A DNA stretch of 64,000 nucleotides from Diadophis punctatus similis (taxonomy: Eukaryota > Chordata > Lepidosauria > Squamata > Dipsadidae). The notes under the pieces were generated by a model. It was not told the DNA's origin. It saw nothing but the letters and a program-made list of their open reading frames with translations, and searched no databases. Positions within the stretch are counted from its first letter, which is position 1. Each line of letters opens with the position of its first letter. Positions 13,817-25,343 of the stretch are shown here, piece after piece. The stretch is taken from contig JALIGW010000013.1 in assembly GCA_023053685.1 (NCBI GenBank), positions 20,178,501 to 20,242,500 on the forward strand. The letters are read 5' to 3'. The translations under genes were made by a program, and so were the position numbers.

Positions 13817-14451
13817 CCGTATTTTTCGGAGTATAAGACGCACCTTTTTCCTCCCTAAAAGTGGCTGAAAATTCAGGTGCGTCTTATACTTCGAATGTAG
13901 CTTTTTTTTTCCCCAGCCCTAACTAGGTGCTAACAGATCTTCCCAGCTCTTACCTTGCAGGCTCTTTCATTGTTACTCTCTCAGAAGAATGTTTTCCAGC
14001 CCTAAGTCTTTGCACGGTTTTTTTTCATTGCTCTACTTGCTCCAAAGAAGTTGTTTTCTAGCCCTAACCAGGTGCTAACGATCTTCCCAGCTCTTATCGG
14101 CTTGCAGGCTCTTTCATTGTTACTCTCTCAGAAGAATGTTTTCCAGCCCTAAGTCTTTGCAGGGTTTTTTTTCATTGCTCTACTTGCTCCAAAGAAGTTG
14201 TTTTCTAGCCCTAACCAGGTGCTAACGATCTTCCCAGCTCTTACTGGCTTGCAGGCTCTTTCATTGTTACTCTCTCAGAAGAAGGTTTTTTTAAGTCCTA
14301 ACCAGGAGATAAAATAATGTGCTGAAGCTGACCAGACTAAGGATGCTAGCCAGATGAATACCTGGTAGGCAGATTGTTTTCCCCTATTTTCCTCCCCAAA
14401 AACTAAGGTGCGTCTTATACTCCGGTGCGTCTTATACTCCGAAAAATACGG
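13817..14451. mobile_element. TA-flanked MITE (CCGTATTTTTCGGAGTATAA family) with internal 147-bp repeats
   Basis: Ends CCGTATTTTTCGGAGTATAA and its inverse, bordered by TA. Inside, a unit starting GCAGGCTCTTTCATTG recurs at 13957, 14104 and 14251, a 147-bp period. A second terminal motif, GGTGCGTCTTATACTCC, is duplicated near the 3' end (14408-14440). Superfamily not assigned. Confidence 0.85.
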
Positions 14452-14790
14452 TAATCAAAATGTCCATCTTAACAAATAATAATCAGTAAAAACTGCTCAT
14501 AAAAATAAAAATAGTAAAGCATCAGAACAACGCGCAGACATATTTAAGCAACCATAAAAAACCATTTAAAAACTCCATAAGACTTTGATATCTACTGTCC
14601 AAAAAGTAAATAATAATGGGAAAATCTGATTTCCAGGTAAAAGCTGCTATATTCTATAATACCAGGGCCATAATGGAAAAGTTATACTATCTGGCCTTTA
14701 ACACCCACACCGCCTTGTCTCATTAAAGTGGGGAATTACCAAGAACATCTCGAAAAATGAGCATATTGAATGGAACAATTCCTGCTTATA

Positions 14791-15036
14791 GAGCCGAGGT
14801 GGCGCAGTGGTTAGAGTGCAGCATTGCAGGCTACTTCAGCTGACTGCTAGCTGCAGTTCAGCTGTTCAAATCTCACCGGCTCAAGGTTGACTCAGCCTTC
14901 CATCCTTCTGAGGTCGGTAAAATGAGGACCCAGATTGTTGGGGGCAATATGCTGACTCTGTAAACCGCTTAGAGAGGGCTGTAAAGCACTATGAAGCAGT
15001 ATATAAGTCTAAGTGCTATTGCTATTGCTATTGCTA
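14791..15036 (+). mobile_element. Sauria-type tRNA-derived SINE
   Basis: Starts GAGCCGAGGTGGCGCAGTGG (A-box region 14798-14812), with a B box GTTCAAATC (14864-14872), a central body with GACTCAGCCTTCCATCCTT, and a tail of CTATTG repeats. The layout matches the Sauria SINE of lizards and snakes, whose 3' end is shared with Bov-B. Confidence 0.85.
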
Positions 15037-15982
15037 AGGAGGCGGCTCTGGAAATATGTTCGGCCAAGCCATATAGTACTCTAATATTACATACTCTGGG
15101 ATTATATAATGCCTCAGAATAGTTTGAGTTAATCAGTGGTTTGGTTAAAGGTAGATATTCCTTTTGAATTTCTATTTCCTTATGACAAGGTGCATTGGGG
15201 AAACCAACAGGGCCAAAGCAAAATTGGGCATTCCTTCTCTTCCTTAGCCACCTTCTATTCAGTCTCTCATTCATTCATTCATTCTCTCTTACATATAGTC
15301 TCCCATTATCTCTTCAACCATCATTCTTTATTATTAATCATATTTCCACCTGCATCCATGCACACATTAAAACACCGAATGTAACAGCCTCTGGCAAACC
15401 ACCCAACTAGCTTATTCTGTATGCTATCACCTCCCTTGTACGCCCGCCAGTGAGCCAGTCAACTAGGTTGTTCCACCCAGTTATCTCTGTATTTGCCCTC
15501 AGGCTATCAGCCACTGCTTTTGCTGTCATTTTAAAAGCATGTCTTCCACCAATCAAAAAATGTCAAATGGCCACAGCATTCTCATAGTGACAAATAAAGA
15601 GAGAGTACCTGCATGGCAGTTGAAATAAACCTAGTACACAAGATGATGCATTCATTCTCTGAACTTGAACAACTTAGAACATGATATATATGTAGATCTC
15701 AGTGACGATAGCACCAATTCTCACATTATTCCCCATGACAATGTTGGTGATTAATCAGACCAGCAGAAAAGAGATTTGATGGAAGATTAAGCCATTTAGC
15801 TATTACAGGACAGCATTAGCAGCAGTTTTGACAATTCACAATCAAGGCAAAAAGAGACAGATATTTAAGACTCATACGGTTGCTCACTGTTCTCCTGGGG
15901 TGATTTAGGAAATAGAGTATTTTTGAAGTAACTTCTTGTTCAAAATCATTAGGCAACATAGAGACACTTCCTTATAGAGGGA

Positions 15983-16237
15983 AACCTTGATTTAACAGAC
16001 CAGTTGTGGGAAAGTGATGTCTGTTATTCATGATTGGCCATTAAATCACAAGCTATTTCATCCATTTGCATGTTTACATTATTTCTCTGATGTTATAATA
16101 TCACAGTTTGGTGATATTTTTGCAGCATTTTCGTAACAATTTCATTACATAAATGATTTAAAATGGCGTAAATACAACACAAATTTCATTTGCTGCATCT
16201 GAAGTCCATTTTGTTGAAGTCCACTAAATCAAGATTT
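15983..16237. mobile_element. Possible MITE with TTGATTTA inverted ends
   Basis: AACCTTGATTTAACAGAC at the left and GTCCACTAAATCAAGATT at the right form imperfect inverted repeats about 255 bp apart. Interior AT-rich; no clear target duplication. Confidence 0.45.
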
Positions 16238-16434
16238 TTGTAATCCTGGGTAATAAAGATGAAAACCAGTGTAAATAAAAATGAAAGTGCCACCATGCTG
16301 CCTAGAAGCTAAAAATATCCCTATATCCCTTGAACAAATGAATTGTTATAGAATGCACTGCAATTTATTGAAGGGTTGATGGATTCAGGTTAATACACCA
16401 CAGATACAAAGTATGTAATTCAGTATATACACAC

Positions 16435-16611
16435 CAGTAGTGGGTTCTGAATTAGTTTGCTAGCAGTTCGCGCTCGTGCACAGGACGCTTCTACACATGC
16501 GTATAAGCTTCTGAGCATGCACAGAAGCATCCTGGGTGGGTGGGTGGAGCCTCCCACCGCCGCCACTACCGGTTCTAAGAACCGGTCTGAACCGGGAGTA
16601 ACCCACCGCTG
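16435..16611. mobile_element. hAT MITE, GTGGGTTCTG family
   Basis: Termini CAGTAGTGGGTTCTG and GTAACCCACCGCTG with exact 8-bp flanks ATACACAC (16427-16434 and 16612-16619). Confidence 0.93.
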
Positions 16612-17498
16612 ATACACACCAACAGTTAACTAAGTATTTGAGCTTCACCATAGATTTAAAAATCAATGTATATAAATAATAAGCTCATTCCCTGAGGGTG
16701 CAAAATATCATTCATAATGAATTGTACTTCACCACAAAATGAATTTGAGTCAGTAGAGTGAAACAAATGCAGAGACAAGCAAGGGCTACTTTAGGCTGCA
16801 ATTATTAATATATAATATAATATAGACTGTAGCTATGAAATCATATAAAGCAATATATCTCTACTATCTTCAGTGATGGTCAGAGCCACATCAAATACCA
16901 TTTCTATTTCTAAATACCACTATTTTAGAAATATTCAGATGTAGTAGAACAGAAATGGCAATGAGCGTGAAGGGCCTTGAAGAAGCTACCCATGTTTAAC
17001 TTTGAGAGAAAAAGTATCAAACAAAACAATATTATCCTGGATATACATGTGGCGTAAATAATACTGAGTTTGCCCTTTGATATATTTTGGACAAGGGTAG
17101 TTAAGCTATCATTACCATTTCTGGATCAAATCTCAGTTGGGGATTCTTGCAAGTAACGGAGAGGAAGAGAAGGAAACCTGATCAAGTTCCAAATTATAAC
17201 TTAATCAGAATAACTAAGGAAAATTAAAACAACTTCCTGAGAAATGATACATAACTTTTGTACCTTTTGTCTCCATATTTTTACCAGGTTCCTACTGCAC
17301 CAAATAAGAATACATTAGCAAACCCCACAGAACTTCAATAGAATAAACATCTGTATTTAATTTTCTCATATCATTAAACTGCTCTATTTTTGTTTCTTTC
17401 CCTGAAATACTGTGGATCCTAATGAGCAATAACAGATGCAAAATAGTTCTCATTAAAAAATAAATAAGCCAAGCTTTCCTTAAAAGCCTGCTTCCTTC

Positions 17499-18095
17499 TG
17501 TTGGAAGTAATATTCTTCTGGGTTCAGTTCCAAGTGGGGAAAAAGAACACTGGATTCATGGAAGTTGCTTGGAAAGGTTTTAATGGAGAACAAAGGAACA
17601 GGAGCACATGGTATGAGCTCCTGAACAGAAAAGGTGGATCACATGTTTTCAGGTGTTGGGTCCAGAGAAAGGAAGGGCCAAAATGCTGGGAGTTCCTTGC
17701 TTTATACTCTCTCTTGGGCTCCACCTCTTAGTTTCCTGTTCCTGTGTATGTAATGTACTCCAATTGGTGGTCAGACCCCCAGGGGCATGCTGGAGCAACT
17801 CTTGTGGGCTGTCCTGAATCCCAGAGGCATGGTTGATGGAATCTTACCAGGTCCCATGTGGTCTAATGAAAGGGCTTTTGGATTCCTATTATGGTTCTTC
17901 GTTTGTTATGTGGAAGACTGTAGCCGGGCCCAGTCCTTAATGGCCTATTGACAAAGATGGGAGGGAGTAAGATGAGTCTTTTGTCTGCTTAAAAGCATGT
18001 TTCCAGGGATATTCTACTGTACATAAAATTCTGCCTTTTAATATTTCCTAGGATATTTCATTTTTCTAGGAGGGGGTGGGTGCTAACTTCCTACA
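17499..18095 (-). mobile_element. Probable solo LTR
   Basis: A 597-bp block beginning TGTTGGAAGT and ending ACTTCCTACA (TG...CA with inverted ends), flanked by CTTC at 17495-17498 and 18096-18099. On the minus strand GAGAGTATAAAGCAAGG near 17700 looks like a TATA box, giving minus orientation, the same as OCA2. No internal retroviral or Gypsy genes adjoin it. Family unknown. Confidence 0.6.
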
Positions 18096-18980
18096 CTTCA
18101 AAGCCTCATTTTCTCCAGTTCAGTGGGGTTTTTTTGTATGTTTAATCATTATGAGGGCATTGTCTTTTTGACCAACTCATTCCTTTTGAAATTATTTGTT
18201 TTCTACATATACAGTATTTATGCACACGCCTGCGCACAGATAAGTGGAAGACTGTTGTTGTAACTTGTTCAACATTAAAAGCTTTTTTCATTTTGTCTTC
18301 CCCTCAGAGTCTTGGCCTCACTGATGGTGGAATTGCAGCATTCAATTTACCCAACACACCACCATCAAAGAAAGAAAACAGGAATAAACTACAAGATGGG
18401 AAATGTACGTCACTCCTATTAAACAGTGGCACTATTCAATCTGAACGTCATGAAAGAGGAGAAAATATGAAACTTTAAAAAGTAGATGCACTTGAAAGTT
18501 GAGGTGGTTTTTTTTTCCCATTAAGGGGATGGAGTGGCACCCTCCCGATGTTGGTCGAAAAGCATTTTCTCTCTGTGAGAAAGCATCACAAAAATCAGAA
18601 CAATTGCTACGATTTAGAGTAGCAAGCAGTGCCACCCAGTGTTTAAATGCAATCTTAATTTTCATCCCAGGCCACTTTTTATCATATTTTAAAGAGACAT
18701 AAAAATCTTATATCTATTGATGGGAGAAGAGATGGTCTTCAAAAATTATAGTGGAAATGGAACTATTTAATTTAAAAAAATTAATTACTGCTCTGTGAAA
18801 TAAATTCTGCTATGAAGGGGAAAAATCTAACATGGAAGATTATAACTATAAATGCAAATCCTCTGTAGCTCCAATAGTGCCTAAAAAGGGGGAGAGGGAT
18901 CAGGAATCAGATAATATGTTTCCAAACAAATGATCAAAGTAAAGGAGAATGACCTCAAAGCAGTATACTATTTCCTAAGC

Positions 18981-19372
18981 CAGGGGTCGGCAACCTTAAA
19001 CACTCAAAGAGCCATTTGGACCCATTTCCCATAGAAAAAAAATACCGGGAGCCACAAAACCCTTTTGACATCTAAATTGAAGATAACATTCCATATATCA
19101 TTTTTTACCTTTATGTTATGTATAAAAAAAACCTATAGTGTGTTGCATTAATGAAATCAATGACCTGCTACAGAGAAAACACATTTTTATTTCTGCATGC
19201 AACAAAAACATTTTGAACTCCGAAAAAAAAAGATGGGTTGAAAAGCTCAATAAATCATGTGCCAGCGGGTGTCGCACATTGATGGTTGTGACGCATATTT
19301 TAAGCCACGGAGCCGCAGCAGAGGGATGAAAGAGCCACATGCAGCTCCAGAGCCACGGGTTGCAGACCCCTG
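18981..19372. mobile_element. hAT nonautonomous element (CAGGGGTCGGCAACC)
   Basis: Ends CAGGGGTCGGCAACC and GGTTGCAGACCCCTG, with exact 8-bp flanks TCCTAAGC (18973-18980 and 19373-19380). The interior carries the AGAGCCACATGCAGCTCCAG motif common in vertebrate hAT MITEs. 392 bp, no transposase. Confidence 0.95.
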
Positions 19373-19504
19373 TCCTAAGCTATTCAAGAATTGTATCTCT
19401 AGGCACCCAAGAGTATATTAAACAGTTGATGACAGATGCAAAAGTTTTACTTCTTCATCTCTTCATAATGGCTTGGTAACCAGGCTATTCTTCAAATCCT
19501 TCAT

Positions 19505-19711
<207 letters not shown>

Positions 19712-21110
19712 TGTCATTGTACGTATATACACAGTACACCCATACAACGAAATTCACATAACACTTCAAGACCAGTCCCAACACACATAGCAATCCCCAC
19801 CCGCCATGAATTCCCCACCCTGAACCACTCAAATATCCATACAACAGACCAAGTAATACTATCCAACAGCTCACTGATCCTTCAATTCATTATTAAGTGC
19901 AATTATAGCTCTAGGATAAAAACTATTCAGAAAGCATGTGGCCCGAGTTTTAATTGTTCTGTATCTTCTGCCAGAAGGCAACAGTTCAAAAAGATTGTAA
20001 GCAGGATGAGAAGAGTCTCTGAGAATATTGTGTAACTTCCTAGAACAGCGAGATGCAGAGATATCGTCCAGGGCTGGTAGCTGGAGCCCAATGATATTCT
20101 GGACAGTTGTAATTATTCTCTGTAGAGCTTTTTTGTCTGCTGCAGAGCTGCTTCCATGCCATGCTAGAATACCATATGTCAGGACACTCTCAATGGTGCT
20201 GCGATAGTAGGACAACAGTAGATGCTGAGATAGATTTATCTTCCTGAGCATTCTCAGCAGTAGTGGGTTCCTACCGGTGCGCTCTCCGCCTTTCTTCGCC
20301 GCCGAGCCGAAGAAGCTGGCGGCGTTTGCGGCGCGGGGCTTCCCCCGCCCACTTTCCTGGGACGCCGGGATGCCGCCATTTGCGTTCTTCTGCACTCTAC
20401 GCAAGCAGCACTTGCGCAGAGTGCAGAAGAACGCAAATGGTGGCATCCCGGCGTCCCGGGAAAGCGGGCGGGGGAAGCTCCGCGCCGCAAACGCCGCCAG
20501 CTTCTTCGGCTCGGCGGCGAAGAAAGGCGGAGAGCGCACCGGTAGGAACCCACTACTGATTCTCAGGAAGTACAGCCTCTTCTGAGCCTTCTTCACGAGC
20601 ATGTTTACATTCATAGTCCATGAGAGGTCCTTTAAGATATAAATGCCCAGAAATTTAAAACTACTAACCCTCTCCACCTCCTCGCCATCTATGTGCAATG
20701 GTAAATGTGCATCTCTCTTTTTCCTAAAGTCAATTATCAGTTATTTAGGTTTTTTGGTGTTAAGTATAAGATTATTCTCTTTGCACCACAATATCAACCC
20801 TTGTACTTCCTTTCTATAAGCAGACTCATTGTTCTTGTTAATGAGCCCCACCACTGTCGTATCGTCCGCAAACTTAATAATTGCGTTGGTATTATACAAT
20901 GGGGTGCAGTCATATGTATACAAGGAATATAGGAAAGGGCTTAGCACACAACCCTGGGGGACTCCTGGGCTTAATGTCAGAATGGAAGAATGATGAGATC
21001 CCATCCAAAAGATACTGGTCTCTCGAGCGTTGAGCAGCTGCATATACATGCGCCGCCATATCACAGATCCATTAATTGGTAGGGGTCTATATTTGTTTTT
21101 CATTTTTCAC
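19712..21110 (-). mobile_element. L2/Rex1-like LINE 3' half with a MITE in its ORF
   Basis: The minus strand encodes an RT: SPGVPQGCVLSPFLYSLYT and KFADDTTVVGLI near 20850-20960, and after a frame break GEEVERVSSFKFLGIYI near 20680, STIESVLTYGILAWHGSS near 20180 and LLPSGRRYRTIKTRAT near 19970, ending near 19871. The 3' UTR ends in ATACGTACAATGACAAA plus microsatellite, as in L2/Rex1-type LINEs. 20258-20558 is a later hAT MITE. The 5' half is absent. Confidence 0.85.
20258..20558. mobile_element. GC-rich palindromic hAT MITE, 301 bp
   Basis: Termini CAGTAGTGGGTTCCTACC and its inverse; exact 8-bp flanks ATTCTCAG (20250-20257, 20559-20566). The two halves are almost perfect reverse complements over the whole length, so both strands show nearly the same spurious open frames. 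It splits a LINE ORF. Confidence 0.95.
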
Positions 21111-21288
21111 CTTACCAAGATCCACCAGAGACATGATACTGATGTCACCATGCAGCCAGACTGGGATTTATGGCACTTTTCCACGGGAAGACAGTACATT
21201 AGTGGAACAACCATAGTATTTCTTTTAGCCTCTTCATGAAAAATAGAATAACCATTACTGGAGGGAATTCTGGTGAAATTAGGCAGCC

Positions 21289-21437
21289 TGAAAGCCAGCT
21301 GGGTGACCTGGGGCCAGTACTCAGGTCTCAGCCTTAAGAAGCAGGCAAAGGCATCCCACTTCTGAAATCTACCCAAGAAAACTGCAGTCAACTTGTCCAG
21401 GTTGTTGCAAGGAATCAATGCTGACTCAAAGGCACCA
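21289..21437 (+). mobile_element. tRNA-derived SINE, 5'-truncated
   Basis: Contains AAAGCCAGCTGGGTGACCTG, a GAAGCAGGCAAAGGCATCCC body, CAAGAAAACTGCAGTCAACTT, and an end AATGCTGACTCAAAGGCACC like Bov-B/Sauria tails. The first part is shared with the SINE at 42281. Confidence 0.65.
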
Positions 21438-21555
21438 CCCAAAAAATCTTGTTGGGTGTCAGGAGTTGAAAAGAAGGGACTGAAATGGCATATGATTGGT
21501 AGGTTGCTCATAGATTAGGCTCTGGTTCTGCCTCAGTGCTTAGCAGGTCAAACTA

Positions 21556-22075
21556 CCATATTTTTCCCCAAAAAAAGAGGGTGGAAATGTCGGTGCGTCT
21601 TATACACCGAATACACCGAATACGTCTTATACTCCCGAAGCCCCGCCCCTGCATCCCATTTTTGTGAAAAATGGGCTGTTTTTTGCGAAAATTGGGGCAT
21701 TTTTGCCTTCCCCCATGCCCTAGAAGTGCTTTGCAGGCTTCCCAAACCCTCTGCATGCCCTGTTTTTGCAAAAAAAAAAAGAGCGAAAAATGAGCCATTT
21801 TTTGCAAAAACTGGAGTGTTTTTGCCTTCTAATTACCCCATCTAGCATGACTGGAGGAGCAATTCTGGGAGTTGAAGTCCACTAATCTTAAAGCTGTCAA
21901 GTTTGAAGTTTGTAAAAAGTATCCATGGTTGTAAAAAGTATTCTGCTACACTGGTATTTTATTAAATAATATATTACTATACCATTTGGTTCAGAATACT
22001 TTTTTTCTTGTTTTCCTCCTCTAAAATCTAGGTGCATCTTATACTCCGGTGCGTCTTATACTCCAAAAAATACTG
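21556..22075. mobile_element. TA-flanked MITE (CCGTATTTTTCGG family), degraded
   Basis: Ends CCATATTTTTCCCC and GTGCGTCTTATACTCC...TACTG, bordered by TA. The interior includes half of a CAACTCCCAGAATT-type hAT hairpin (about 21840-21910). Confidence 0.75.
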
Positions 22076-22625
22076 TATATTATGCTGCTTCTGTTCCAAG
22101 TCTTATGCAGGCACAAGAGTATTATGAGGTACTGAGAGATTTGGGGGAAGGAGACATAAAATGGATGGATGTTTTTTTTCTTTCTTTTCATCACAGATTC
22201 CCCATACCAGCCTGGCATCTTTCTGACCAAAAAGACAGCTAAGGACCAAAATAGCTTCCAGTGTGATTACTAGCAATCAGAATGTTAAGCACTTCCCGTT
22301 TAATTACTATGTTCCTATGAAGGGTTGATGGGATTGATCAGAGTTCCAAGTGATCTTTTTTTTAGAAAAAAACTAAGTATAATTTATCATGGAGATCTAT
22401 GTTATAATTGGTTTTCAACTTCACAGAAACAGGGGTTTTTAAATAGAATGAAAAGTTACTGAAAATCAATGAAAAAAATCAGATGAAAGGATACCGAGAT
22501 TGATGTAGGCTTGTAGATGTACTTAACTGAAATGCACTGATTCTTATTCCAATTTTTAGGTTGGTATATTAACTGACAAAAACAATTCTGCTTCTATTTC
22601 CCTTGAATAAAATGATTATTCTTAC

Positions 22626-22779
22626 CTCAAACACGATCAGAACATAAACACCTGCTAAAATGACTGAAGCTATTGTGACTTGAGCCTCTATATTTGCATG
22701 AAGATACTGATGTGTCATAGAAAGAGGAATGATTTCTGATTCCTGAAGAAATGCCTGGATTCTTAGGGTGGTTTCTTTT
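22626..22779 (-). CDS. OCA2: OCA2 (P protein) coding exon 8 with TM2
   Basis: Completes the luminal loop and enters the second membrane span. The acceptor is TTTCAACAG and the donor GTAAGA. The 154 bp are one base plus 51 codons, ending in phase 0. The segment VTIASVILAGVYVLIVFE is nearly identical to human VTIATAILAGVYALIIFE, and PLSMTHQYLHANIEAQ matches human PLLMAHQYLRGSVETQ. This was the anchor that identified the gene. The P protein belongs to the ion-transporter (ArsB/NhaD-like) superfamily and is involved in melanosomal anion conductance and pH. Exon 9 (human IVHRTLAAMLGS...) was not seen in the remaining 22.6 kb and probably lies beyond position 1. Confidence 0.97.
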
Positions 22780-23005
22780 CTGTTGAAATAAATTTTAAAG
22801 TTCTATTTGATAGCTGGAGTAGAAATGACCACAGGTTCATACTGCTAAAGGTTTTAAGCATTACTAATTGTATGCTATTAATCTTGCTGCTATTATTCTT
22901 GTTTCAATATCGTCTATGTAATGATTTAGAATATTTCAAATTATTGAGACCTTTTTAGGTCATTTTCATAACCAGCACAAAAACAGATATATACACAAGG
23001 ATATA

Positions 23006-23699
23006 CAGATAGTCCTCGCTTAGCAATGCCTCAGATAGTGACCAGTAGTGGGTTTCACTTACCTTTGCTACCGGTTCGGAAATGGGAGTGCACAGGTGCG
23101 CACACACATTTTTTGTGCGCGCAACACTTCTGCGCATGCGCAGAGCATTTTTGATGATGTCCGATTGGGTGGGCGGAGCCTCCCACCGCTGCGACCGGTT
23201 CACCAAACCGGTGCAAACCAGTAACAACCCACCACTGATAGTGACCATTCACAATTAAAACAGTGATGAAAACGGAATTTTGCAACCAATTCCTGCATAT
23301 ATGACAAAAGCAGGCCTTTGGTGTGAAATTGATTAAAGCTTGGTCAATTCTGAGCAGCAGGGAGCCAGCCAGAGGGTTTTAATCAACTGATTAAGGTTGC
23401 AGAGATGAGCTTGTTAACTTGTGGTTAGCACTTTTTAAAGGAACACGGCTGCAGAGAAAAACAGCTCGGAAGACATGGCCTGTTTAAGCAATCTCTCCAC
23501 TCCATGAGGGCAAAAAAGGAGAGAAGACAATGGGGTCGGGTTCAAGGTTACTGTATAAGAAAACCTTATCTGAATGAGATGGCAGCATCCAGGGTCTCTT
23601 TCTTTTGCTCCCACTCTAAGTTACATGGTTTGATTAGCAACCATATCTCTTAGCAACCATTTCATTGGAACTAATTAGTCACTAAATGAGGACTACCTA
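23006..23699. mobile_element. TA-flanked MITE (GATAGTCCTCGCTTAG family)
   Basis: Ends CAGATAGTCCTCGCTTAG and AAATGAGGACTACCTA with TA on each side. The interior includes CTTAGCAACCAT repeats. Split by the hAT MITE at 23043-23237. Lies in OCA2 intron 7. Confidence 0.75.
23043..23237. mobile_element. hAT MITE nested in a TA-flanked MITE
   Basis: Termini CAGTAGTGGGTTTCAC and CAACCCACCACTG; exact flanks ATAGTGAC (23035-23042, 23238-23245). Confidence 0.93.
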
Positions 23700-24020
23700 T
23701 AGATAAATACACATCAGTGTAAACATTCATGAGATGGCTTTGCTATCTTTTATTATTCCACCTGAAGAATTAAATATTTAGGCAATGAGGAGAAAAGGAT
23801 ATGTCTTGGCAGCCTTCTTTTTCCCAGAAAAAGAGAAAAGAAGGGATCCATGAGACAGATTGCAAGATTTAATTCAAATGATTGGAGAGGATCATAAAAG
23901 CATGCAGTGGTGCCACCCATTCATTGACCGTCATAACGTATTCTAATTAGAGCAACTGTATAAATAATTATTAAATATAAAATATACTTTCAGTGGGTTT
24001 CATTGAATTCATGAACCAAC

Positions 24021-24103
24021 CTATTCATTGTCTCAAAGATTCTAGTCACAATAACTTGCTCATTTTTCTTCAGATTTAATGCAAGAGTCCAATTATATAA
24101 GAT
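24021..24103 (-). CDS. OCA2: OCA2 (P protein) coding exon 7
   Basis: Second half of the luminal loop. The acceptor follows a strong pyrimidine tract (TTTTTTTTTTGCAG) and the donor is GTTGGT, a valid but weaker GT site. The 83 bp are 27 codons plus two bases. ILYNWTLALNLKKNEQ aligns with human VTHNWTVYLNPRRSEH, keeping the NWT glycosylation sequon, and VTRIFETMN aligns with human MSRTFEVLT. The phase runs cleanly from exon 6 (phase 0) into exon 8 (AG + A = Arg). The exon is short, and its reading frame closes soon after the donor, which supports the boundary chosen. Confidence 0.94.
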
Positions 24104-25194
24104 CTGCAAAAAAAAAAGAATTAAGAAGTTTAATATGTTTGATTACCTGTACACCAATTTCAGTTGCTAATTTGATAGAAGAGACTCTAGGCATATTGGC
24201 ATATAGATACCTTAAAAACCAGTAATATAAACAGTAAATTGGTCGAGAGTCATTCCTTAATTAAGCTAATAGGTCAAGATGGCCAATTGATCAATGGAAG
24301 TAACCGGAATTATATCCTGTTGGGTATGAACCCATTAAGGATAAAGAATCAGTGTGTCAAGGGATCAAATTAGAATGGTGTACATTAAACCCATGGTTTT
24401 CTGTTTGCTTTAAAGTGTGGGGAAGGGGGTGTTTAGGAGAAAAATATTTTGAACTAGCTAGGTTTCATCCTCCTTTTCTCTACTTTTTGTTGGGAAGAAA
24501 ATACTAGATCATACCCTCTGCCTGCTCTCACTGTATGGTCAAAATATATGCATGTATTTAATAAATATTCATATAATAAATGTTGCATATAGACGGAAGA
24601 TGGTAGTTTAAAATAAAGGAATTGGTATATTGTAAAAAACAGAGAGCGATGCAAAATGTCTAATTGAAGTTGGCTGTAATTATACTGAAATTGCCTATAC
24701 CTGGAAGCTCCCCAGATTTCTTACTGCCTTATAACGATGCCTGCTGATCTCTTTTCTTGCTTGTCTATGTAAACTAAGCAATTAACCTTATAAATTCAAA
24801 CATTGAACACTGTGTCTTCAACATCCAGACCTGTTCTAACGTCTTTGTTTACTAGTGAAATGGCAAAGTCTCCATATATGCCATGTCAACTTTTAATATG
24901 ATAGAAAGAAGAAGATGTAAATGTTACCAAATCCTTTTAAACTGCAAGCCTCTACTCCTATACCTGATAACCAGTTCAAAAGAAATAATTAAGATGACAT
25001 GGCACACAAATAAACATTCTTGGCCCATTTGCCTTGTCAATACAATGTTCATGTTGAAATCTGGTTTAGGCTCTAGAATCTTCTGCATCTTTCTTTCAAG
25101 ATCCATAAAACTTTTGATTCTTCCCATATTGCTTGATAGGACTATGAGCAGATCTGTAAGAGGGGGGAGAAGATTCAAATATTTAAAGTCTTAC
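24104..25194 (-). other. OCA2: OCA2 intron 6
   Basis: A 1.09-kb intron with GTAAGA donor and polypyrimidine-TTGCAG acceptor. I recognise no repeat or other feature in it. Confidence 0.9.
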
Positions 25195-25343
25195 TTGCTG
25201 TTGACGTCTCCTTTTAGGACTGGAGTCTTCTATTTGTCCAATTTGAACCACAATATAGTCTTTTGGTTGTCGCTGAGTTACAAAGGGCCCTCCCAGTTCT
25301 ACCTTTAAAAGAGCAGAATCACTGAAACTGCTAAAGTTCACAG
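25195..25343 (-). CDS. OCA2: OCA2 (P protein) coding exon 6
   Basis: Encodes the luminal loop after TM1 of the P protein. The acceptor is TTTCTGTCAG and the donor GTAAGA on the minus strand. The 149 bp are two leading bases plus 49 codons, ending in phase 0. The start VNFSSFSDSALLKVELGG aligns with human VNLSSHVDSTLLQVDLAG, and the end PKRRRQQQ with human RWRRPQQ. NFS keeps an N-glycosylation sequon at the position of human NLS, as expected for a luminal segment. The leading CT needs a T from exon 5 to make the Ser seen in human (SVNLSS). Exon 7 follows after a 1.09-kb intron. Confidence 0.95.

Larger units (their letters stand above)
22780..24020 (-). other. OCA2: OCA2 intron 7
   Basis: A 1.24-kb intron, more than half of which (23006-23699) is a TA-flanked DNA transposon with a hAT MITE nested in it. 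The rest is unassigned. Confidence 0.9.

Noticed and set aside
14791..14875. Possible tRNA gene from A and B boxes
   Set aside because: The boxes belong to a tRNA-derived SINE; no cloverleaf or anticodon arm was evident.
18293..18478. Plus-strand frame beginning after CTTCCCCTCAG, considered as an exon on the opposite strand
   Set aside because: No donor in a sensible position and no similarity recognised; opposite to the host gene.
24924..25178. 84-codon minus-strand frame just downstream of OCA2 exon 6
   Set aside because: It lies in intron 6 after a good GTAAGA donor, and has no match to the P protein.
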